From Curtobacterium flaccumfaciens pv. betae (lineage in GTDB: Bacteria; Actinomycetota; Actinomycetes; Actinomycetales; Microbacteriaceae), in NCBI RefSeq assembly GCF_026241855.1, contig NZ_JAPJDC010000001.1:1860001-1924000 (forward strand): DNA of 64,000 bases. Reading direction: 5' to 3'. Numbering within the stretch: position 1 is the first letter of the stretch; every line of letters starts with the position of its first letter. Of this stretch, positions 56,721-64,000 are shown piece by piece. Both the position numbers and the translations under genes were made by a program. Below the pieces are notes generated by a model, which saw nothing but the letters and a program-made list of their open reading frames with translations, was not told where the DNA came from and did no database searches.

Positions 56721-57538
56721 AGGCCGTACTCCTCGTCGAGCTTCGCCTGGCGCTTGGCCACACGGCGGTCGTGGAGCCACGCGATGAAGCAGGCCGCGAT
56801 GTAGAGCACCACCATCGGGACGGCGAGCAGGAACATCGAGATGACGTCGGCGCTGGGGGTGACGATGGCGCAGAACACCAGGATGCAGAGGATCGCGACG
56901 CGCCAGCTGTTGATGATCGCGGACGCCGACAGCACCCCGACGAAGTTCAGCAGGACGAGGAAGACCGGCAGGACGAAGGCGATGCCCACCGCGACGATGA
57001 GCTTGATGACGAAGTCGTAGTACGCCTTCGCATCGACGATCGAGGTGTCCTGGCTCGACACGAAGCTGCCGAGGATGCCGACCACGTGCGGCAGGATGTA
57101 CCACCCGAAGTAGCACCCGGCGAAGAACAGCGGGATCGCGGTGCCGAGGAAGCCCCAGACGTACTGCCGCTCACGCCGGACGAGCGCGGGCACGATGAAC
57201 GCCCAGATCTGGTAGAGCCAGACGGGGCTGGCGATGACGATGCCGATGGTGATCGCGATCTGCAGCTTGAGGTCGAACGCCCCGGTGATCATCGGGAAGT
57301 TCAGCTCGGCCGTGTGTCCGCCGACCTTGGCGAGCTCGGTCACCGGTGCCCGCAGCGAGTCGAGCACCCACGGGGTGAGGAACCAGCCGCCGATCGCACC
57401 GACGACGATCGCCACGACTGCGCGGAAGAGCCGGTTGCGCAGCTCGATGAGGTGCTGCCCGAGCGACATGCGGCCTTCGGCGTCGGTCTTCTGGCGCCCC
57501 TGCCGCTTCGCTCGCCCGCGCGCGGTCGTCGAAGCCAT
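56717..57538 (-). CDS. tatC: Sec-independent protein translocase TatC
   Basis: 273 residues, six membrane helices. MSLGQHLIELRNRLFRAVVA signature at the start, SPVWLYQIWAFIVPAL, RRERQYVWGF, and FVLPVFLVLLNFVGVLS. Receives twin-arginine signal peptides. ATG at 57536-57538. The tatA gene that normally precedes it is missing; instead there is a repeat array. Confidence 0.95.
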   Translation of the reverse strand: MASTTARGRAKRQGRQKTDAEGRMSLGQHLIELRNRLFRAVVAIVVGAIGGWFLTPWVLDSLRAPVTELAKVGGHTAELNFPMITGAFDLKLQIAITIGIVIASPVWLYQIWAFIVPALVRRERQYVWGFLGTAIPLFFAGCYFGWYILPHVVGILGSFVSSQDTSIVDAKAYYDFVIKLIVAVGIAFVLPVFLVLLNFVGVLSASAIINSWRVAILCILVFCAIVTPSADVISMFLLAVPMVVLYIAACFIAWLHDRRVAKRQAKLDEEYGL

Positions 57539-57602
57539 GTGGTCGATCTTACGGGGTCGGGACCGACAGTCCGCCGGGGGTCGGCGCGGCCGCGTGGCGG
57601 GT

Positions 57603-57620
57603 GGGCGGGGGTGGGGGGGG
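57603..57620 (+). other. G-rich run upstream of tatC
   Basis: GGGCGGGGGTGGGGGGGG, capable of G-quadruplex formation on the plus strand, ~65 bp before the tatC start. On the tatC coding strand this is a C run. Confidence 0.5.
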
Positions 57621-57650
57621 TTGGCGCTAGCGGGTTCGGGCGTCCCTGGC

Positions 57651-57969
57651 GAGATCGGGCGTACCGACCGAGATCGGGCGTACCTGGCGAGATCGGGCAT
57701 ACCTGGTCAGAGCAACGCACCAGGTACGCCCGGAACGACCAGGTAGCCGAAGCCCATCGTCCATGATCGGGCGTACCTGGCGAGATCGGGCGTACCTGGC
57801 GAGATCGGGCACACCTGGCGAGATCGGGCACACCTGGCGAGATCGGGCACACCTGGCGAGATCGGGCACTCCTGGCGAGATCGGGCATACCTGGTCGGAT
57901 CAACACACCAGGTACGCCCGGAACGACCAGGTAGCCGAAGCCCACCGTCCATGATCGGGCCTACCCGGT
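57651..57969. repeat. Two-level tandem repeat in the tatA slot
   Basis: The 19-bp unit GAGATCGGGCGTACCTGGC occurs three times (57651-57707), then a 55-bp spacer, seven times (57763-57895), the same 55-bp spacer with only four changes, and one more unit (57951-57969). The higher-order period is 188 bp. Each spacer holds ACCAGGTACGCCCGG, an inverted copy of the unit. Frames here translate only repeats and are not genes. Confidence 0.9.
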
Positions 57970-58008
57970 CGGAACGTGCAGCGCTCGGACGGGCCGCAGC
58001 GGCAGACC

Positions 58009-58980
58009 TCAGCCCGCAGCGAGGGCCGCGGCCGCGAAGTCGCGCACGGCGTCACGGGCCGCGGGCGGGTCGAGCACCACGGCACGACCCGGCAACCCCG
58101 CGACGAGCCGGACCACGCCGTCGAAACCGTGCGACGCCGCGAGCCGGATGCGCACACGACCGTCACCGTCGGTCGCGTCGGCGGTGTCGGACAGGAAGTC
58201 GGCGACCAGGGGCAGCGACGTCGAATCGAGTTCCACCGTGACGATGACGTCGTCGGCGGCCTGCTGGAACAGCGTGTCCGGGATCACGACCTGGTCGATG
58301 GTCTTCTCGGCCGGGCGGTCGTCGACGCGCGCCTCCGACATCCGGTCGAGCCGGAACGTCCGGAGCGCCTGCCGGTCGAGGTCCCACGCGCGCAGGTACC
58401 AGTCGGTGTCGATGGACTCGACCCGGAGCGGATCGACCCGTCGGGTGCCGCCCTGGGTCCGCGGTCCGGCGTACTCGAAGACCAGGCCGCGGCCGTCGGA
58501 CATCGCCCGGCGGATCGTGGCGAGGGCGACGTCGTGCAGGTCCTGCCCGACGGCGACGGTCGACGCCGCTCCCCCGGCACCGCGGGACAGCTTGGCCATG
58601 AGCGCGCGGATGGCGTCACGGTCGGCGGCCTCGGGCAGCGCGGACAGGTACTGCAGGCCGGCGATGAGCGCCGACGCTTCACGAGCCGACAGACGCGGTG
58701 AGTCGTCGATCGCCACCAGGTTGGTCAGCACGATCATGTCGTTCTGGTCGAAGTCGTCCCAGGCGATGTCGAACAGGTCGCCGTGCTGGTACTGCATCGT
58801 CTCGCCGGGCACCCCGGACACCGCGATGAGTTCGACGGCGCGCCGGATGCGGGCCTCGGGCACACCGAAGTGCCGAGCGGCCTCGGCCACCGAGACCCGC
58901 TCGCGGTCGATCAGGTACGGCACCAGGGCGAGCAGGAACGCGAGCTTGTCCTGCGCCTGCAGGGGTTGGGCGTCAGCCAC
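58009..58980 (-). CDS. pafC: WYL-domain DNA-damage regulator PafC
   Basis: 323 residues: N-terminal winged-helix (VSVAEAARHFGVPEARIRRA), WYL domain (DTDWYLRAWDLDRQALRTFR) and WCX-like C-terminal domain. With PafB activates LexA-independent DNA-damage genes in mycobacteria. I start at GTG 58978-58980 because GGAGAGGA lies about 8 bases upstream; a GTG at 59010 is possible. Overlaps pafB by 8 bases. Confidence 0.9.
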   Translation of the reverse strand: MADAQPLQAQDKLAFLLALVPYLIDRERVSVAEAARHFGVPEARIRRAVELIAVSGVPGETMQYQHGDLFDIAWDDFDQNDMIVLTNLVAIDDSPRLSAREASALIAGLQYLSALPEAADRDAIRALMAKLSRGAGGAASTVAVGQDLHDVALATIRRAMSDGRGLVFEYAGPRTQGGTRRVDPLRVESIDTDWYLRAWDLDRQALRTFRLDRMSEARVDDRPAEKTIDQVVIPDTLFQQAADDVIVTVELDSTSLPLVADFLSDTADATDGDGRVRIRLAASHGFDGVVRLVAGLPGRAVVLDPPAARDAVRDFAAAALAAG

Positions 58981-60025
58981 GAACGGGGTCCTCTCCGGGG
59001 GCTGCGGCACGATCGTCGTCGGTGTGGTCGCGCACGAGTGCGCGGAGGCGCTCTTCGACCCGTGCCCGCAGGTCGTCGGGCTCGAGCACCCGGACCTCGG
59101 GCCCGAAGGCGGCGAGTTCCTCGGCGAGGATCTGCGGGTCGACGTGGTGCAGCACGAGCGCGCCGTCGGCGTCGGTCTCGGTGTCGCGGCGACGGGTCAG
59201 TCGGCGTTCGGCGTCGGAAGCCGGCATCACGGCGATGCGCGCGGTGCGCTCGGCCCAGATCCGCTCGAGTTCGGCGAGGGTGCGCTCCCCCGCGCCGACG
59301 GGAGCGGTGTGCTGCCCGACCTCGTACTGGGTGACGGGTCCGACGATGCGGGCCAGCAGGTAGTTCTTGTCCGAGTCGGTCGCGAACTCGTGGGCGGCGA
59401 GCATCCACCGGCCGCCGTGCTGCACCAGGGCGAGTGGAGCCACTTCGCGCCGACGGGCGTCGTGCTGCCCCGGCGTGATGTAGTCGAAGCGGACTGCGGC
59501 ACCGCGGTCGAGCGCGGAACGGAGCGGCTCGAAGGAGGCATCACGGGCACGAAGCCGCGGGGCGTACGCGTCGACCCCGAGCTGCAGGGCACCGTCGTCG
59601 TCCTCGGCACCGGCCGAGCGGACCTTCAGCAGGCCACGACGGGAGTCGGCGGACAGTGCGCCTTCGCGCCAGGCCATCGCGGCCAGGGAGAGCAACGCGG
59701 ATTCGTCCGGGGTGAAGCGGACGTCGACGGGCAGGTCGTACTCGCCCTTCGGGATCCGGTACCGGAGCGTCTGGTTGTTGCCCGCGGCACCCGGGGTCTC
59801 GATGGTCTCGAGGGGGATGCCGAGCTCGCGGACGTCGTCCTTGTCGCGTTCGAACTGGCGCTCGAGCGAGGCGTTGTCGCCACCGGTCGAGAACCGCTGC
59901 CGGTACCCCTGCACGTTGGCCAGGATCTCGGCCTTGGTCAGCCCGGACTCCGTCGAGAGCAGCGCGAGCACGAGGCTGAACAGCCGCTCCTCGGCGGGCA
60001 CACGGGGCACACGGGTCGCTGGCAC
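58973..60025 (-). CDS. pafB: WYL-domain DNA-damage regulator PafB
   Basis: 350 residues: HTH (LTKAEILANVQGYRQRF, ERQFERDKDDVRELGIPLE), then a WYL-type domain (HGGRWMLAAHEFATDSDKNY) and a C-terminal WCX-like domain. In this copy the second domain keeps the fold but has WML for WYL. Heterodimer partner of PafC. GTG at 60023-60025; a terminator separates it from the FKBP gene upstream. Confidence 0.9.
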   Translation of the reverse strand: MPATRVPRVPAEERLFSLVLALLSTESGLTKAEILANVQGYRQRFSTGGDNASLERQFERDKDDVRELGIPLETIETPGAAGNNQTLRYRIPKGEYDLPVDVRFTPDESALLSLAAMAWREGALSADSRRGLLKVRSAGAEDDDGALQLGVDAYAPRLRARDASFEPLRSALDRGAAVRFDYITPGQHDARRREVAPLALVQHGGRWMLAAHEFATDSDKNYLLARIVGPVTQYEVGQHTAPVGAGERTLAELERIWAERTARIAVMPASDAERRLTRRRDTETDADGALVLHHVDPQILAEELAAFGPEVRVLEPDDLRARVEERLRALVRDHTDDDRAAAPGEDPVRG

Positions 60026-60042
60026 GAGCCGATCCTACGGCA

Positions 60043-60070
60043 GCGCGGGTGCACCGGAGTGCACCCGCGC
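60043..60070 (-). terminator. Terminator after the FKBP gene
   Basis: 12-bp perfect stem GCGCGGGTGCAC / GTGCACCCGCGC with CGGA loop, between the FKBP stop and the pafB start on the minus strand. pafB may therefore need its own promoter. Confidence 0.75.
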
Positions 60071-60096
60071 CGCGGTCCGTGGACGGTCGGACCGGG

Positions 60097-61017
60097 TCAG
60101 TTCGAGATCGCCCCGAGGACGTCGATCACGTACGCGTACGCGGTCCCCTGCTGGTTGACGATGGCCAGGACCTGGTCGCCGACGTGGTGCCCGACGATCG
60201 CGGTCCGGACGCCCTCGTCGACCTGGCCCTTGGTGAGCGGGATGGCCTGCGCGCCGGAACCGTCGGTCCAGCTGGATCCGGCGACGGACGGGTCGGCGCC
60301 CCAGGTGACGGCGGTGTACTTGATGACCGCGGTGTCCTTCGCGGTGAGCTCGCGACCGTCGCCCTTGCGGAGCAGGTGCGTCTCGTTCGACTTCGGCGCG
60401 CTCCACGACGGGATCGTGATGCCGGGGGCGCCGGAGGGTGCGAGCACCACGGCCGGCATCTTGTCGCCGGCGAGCTGCGGGGTGCCCGTGGCGCGGGCGT
60501 CGAACGCGCGCTTGACGTCGATGACGGCGATCACGGCGTCCTCGGTCTTCTTCGACGAGGAGCTGCCACCGGTGCCGTCGGTGCTGCTCAGGGCGCTCTT
60601 CGGCAGGGCCACCGCCAGGCGGTCACCGACGTGGGCGCACTGCAGCGAGGCACCGAGGGCCCCGTAGTTGCTCGCACCGGCGGTGATCGGTGCCGTCTGG
60701 CCGGAGTAGCCGCTCGTCTGGGCGACCACGCCCGTGGAGCCGTCGACCAGGGTGTACTCGACCAGGACGGGGGTGCCGTCGTCGATCGTGCGACCGCTGC
60801 CCTGCTTCAGCACGGACACCTGCGTGCCCTTGGTGGTCAGGCCCTTCGGCACGTTGACCTTCGGCTCCGAGCCGAACTTGCCGGTGGCGGTCACCGCTTC
60901 GGACGCGGCGCCGGGAGCGGCACAGCTCGAGGGCGTGGTGCCGGCACCGTTCGAGGCGCAGGCGGTGAGCGACACCGCGAGACCGATGGTGACCAGGAGT
61001 GCGGGGATGGTGCGCAC
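60097..61017 (-). CDS. FKBP-type prolyl isomerase lipoprotein
   Basis: 306 residues with a lipoprotein signal (LAVSLTACAS, lipobox LTAC). Two FKBP-like segments: VLKQGSGRTIDDGTPVLVEY around 75-95 and LLRKGDGRELTAKDTAVIKY around 210-230. A periplasm-side folding helper by inference. The first domain has lost several usual FKBP residues. GTG at 61015-61017 with AGAGGG upstream. In Streptomyces an FKBP gene often sits between pafA and pafB; pafA is absent here. Confidence 0.87.
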   Translation of the reverse strand: MRTIPALLVTIGLAVSLTACASNGAGTTPSSCAAPGAASEAVTATGKFGSEPKVNVPKGLTTKGTQVSVLKQGSGRTIDDGTPVLVEYTLVDGSTGVVAQTSGYSGQTAPITAGASNYGALGASLQCAHVGDRLAVALPKSALSSTDGTGGSSSSKKTEDAVIAVIDVKRAFDARATGTPQLAGDKMPAVVLAPSGAPGITIPSWSAPKSNETHLLRKGDGRELTAKDTAVIKYTAVTWGADPSVAGSSWTDGSGAQAIPLTKGQVDEGVRTAIVGHHVGDQVLAIVNQQGTAYAYVIDVLGAISN

Positions 61018-61059
61018 GGACCCTCTTTCCGTTCGATGCAGGACGGGCACGCCGTCAGC

Positions 61060-62984
<1,925 letters not shown>

Positions 62985-63131
62985 GGGCGACGAGTCTACC
63001 GGGGCCGTTCCGCTGGGCGCGGACGCGCGCGTGCGCCGACACCCCCTGGGCCTACAGTGGATGCCTGAATCGTGTCCGGCCGGGGGCATCGCTCCCGCCC
63101 CGCTCCGCTCCACCACCAGGAGGTCCGCTCC

Positions 63132-64000
63132 GTGCCACAGCACTCCCCCTTCAGCGACGGTCGCTTGCTCGTCGTCGCCTTCGAGGGCTGGAACGACGCC
63201 GGCGAGGCCGCGAGCGGTCTGGCGCGTCGCATCGTCGAGTCCCTCGGGCTCGACGAGCTGCGCGAACTCGATGGCGAGCGGTACGTCGACTACCAGTTCA
63301 ACCGGCCCACCGTCGGCACCGACGACAACGGCGACCGCGGCGTGCAGTGGCCCCGGATCGTGCTGCACGGCCCCGGTGCCGAGGGCCGTCCGGTCATCGG
63401 CGCCACCGGCTCCCCCACCGACCGTGACGTCTTCGTGCTCGTCGGTCCGGAACCCTCGCGCACCTGGCGGGGCTTCTGCTCGGAGATCATCGACCTGGCG
63501 GACGTCTACTCGATCGACGCAGTCGTCTTCGTCGGCGCCATGCTCGCCGACGTCCCGCACACCCGACCGATCTCGGTCTTCGTGTCGAGCGAGAACGCCG
63601 GGGTCCGCGCCGCCTTCGACGTCGACAAGTCCTCGTACGAGGGCCCGACCGGCATCCTCGGGGTCCTCGCCGACGCGATGGACAAGGCCGGGCTGACCAC
63701 GCTGTCCCTGTGGGCCTCGGTGCCGCACTACGTGCACAACTCGCCCTCGCCGAAGGCCACGCTGTCGCTGCTCGACAAGATCGAGGAGCTCACGGACGTC
63801 ACGGTGCCGCGCGGGTCGCTGCTCGACGACGCCACCGAGTGGGAAGAGGGCATCGACGCCCTCGCCGCCGACGACGAGGACATGGCGTCCTACATCGGGC
63901 AGCTGGAGCAGGCGCGCGACACGGTCGATTCCCCCGAAGCCTCGGGCGACGCCATTGCGCAGGAGTTCGAGCAGTACCTCCGTCGCCGTGAGCGCAAGGA
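63132..64000 (+). CDS. PAC2-family protein, cut by right edge
   Basis: At least 289 residues, no stop before the edge. GTG at 63132 with AGGAGG. PAC2 fold: LLVVAFEGWNDAGEAAS, VFVLVGPEPSRTWR, DAVVFVGAMLADVPHTRP, GPTGILGVLADAM. Named after proteasome assembly chaperones, but also found in bacteria without proteasomes; function unknown. The tail is acidic and helical (DDEDMASYIGQLEQARD). Confidence 0.88.
   Translation, partial: MPQHSPFSDGRLLVVAFEGWNDAGEAASGLARRIVESLGLDELRELDGERYVDYQFNRPTVGTDDNGDRGVQWPRIVLHGPGAEGRPVIGATGSPTDRDVFVLVGPEPSRTWRGFCSEIIDLADVYSIDAVVFVGAMLADVPHTRPISVFVSSENAGVRAAFDVDKSSYEGPTGILGVLADAMDKAGLTTLSLWASVPHYVHNSPSPKATLSLLDKIEELTDVTVPRGSLLDDATEWEEGIDALAADDEDMASYIGQLEQARDTVDSPEASGDAIAQEFEQYLRRRERK

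Noticed and set aside
57707..57952. Repeat-encoded protein (ARSRQVCPISPG repeats) as a gene
   Set aside because: All frames through the array stay open only because 19-bp repeats lack stops; no ribosome site and no family resemblance.
57651..57969. CRISPR array
   Set aside because: The 19-bp units are contiguous with no unique spacers, the two 55-bp spacers are nearly identical, and no cas gene is present.

Overview
The window is about 71% GC and almost fully coding, with many 1-4 bp stop/start overlaps, GTG and TTG starts, and TANNNT-type -10 boxes. The gene set (RbpA, PafB/PafC, QcrCAB-CtaE, HelY-type helicase, a HAIR/HspR operator, pdxST-yebC-ruvCAB-yajC-secDF-rel order) is that of an actinobacterium, most likely Microbacteriaceae and plausibly Curtobacterium. 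Genus is inference. No rRNA, tRNA, CRISPR array, insertion sequence or prophage gene was seen.

Layout. 1-6.1 kb: an edge-truncated membrane protein, a YidC-like insertase with a small membrane partner, a YbaK deacylase and a ClpC-like heat-shock ATPase under a HAIR element, then an AT-richer intergenic stretch with tiny ORFs. 6.3-20.4 kb: a conserved core block: apt, thrS, HIT, pdxS-pdxT, yebC, ruvC-ruvA-ruvB, yajC, secD-secF, rhodanese, bifunctional (p)ppGpp synthetase/hydrolase. 20.5-28.5 kb: accessory and catabolic genes (AbiEi-like protein, ROK kinase, deoC, an SDR/DUF2867-SGNH-membrane protein operon, a Stealth sugar-phosphate transferase) separated by unusual intergenic repeats. 28.5-35 kb: a CpdA-like phosphodiesterase, the respiratory ctaE-qcrC-qcrA-qcrB operon and trpD. 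35.2-40.3 kb: divergent glycerol (glpF-glpK) and dihydroxyacetone (dhaKLM) operons sharing a palindromic control region. 40.4-50.3 kb: regulators with divergent target genes (TetR/FabF-like KAS, MmyB-type HTH/SDR), GNAT, alcohol dehydrogenase, CopC-like protein, a frameshifted UvrA paralogue, Nudix and SDR. 50.4-64 kb: NfeD-SPFH, rbpA, lnt, helY-tatC, pafC-pafB, an FKBP lipoprotein, trmI, a HAD phosphatase and an edge-truncated PAC2 protein.

How genes work together. YajC-SecD-SecF assist Sec export, and TatC serves twin-arginine export. PdxS-PdxT make pyridoxal phosphate. RuvA-RuvB-RuvC process Holliday junctions. QcrCAB plus CtaE form part of the actinobacterial bcc-aa3 respiratory supercomplex. 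GlpF/GlpK feed glycerol, and DhaK/L/M phosphorylate dihydroxyacetone at the expense of PEP through a PTS relay. PafB/PafC are a DNA-damage-responsive transcription activator pair.

The most unusual content is non-coding: (i) a composite palindromic element that occurs as an exact 181-bp tandem array at 20.5-21.1 kb and as diverged copies at 21.8 and 28.1-28.4 kb; (ii) a three-member long-hairpin family whose two arms change together; (iii) a 19-bp/188-bp two-level tandem repeat where tatA normally sits between pafC and tatC; (iv) a near-consensus promoter running straight into one of the hairpins, a candidate small RNA; and (v) a poly-G frameshift in the UvrA paralogue.
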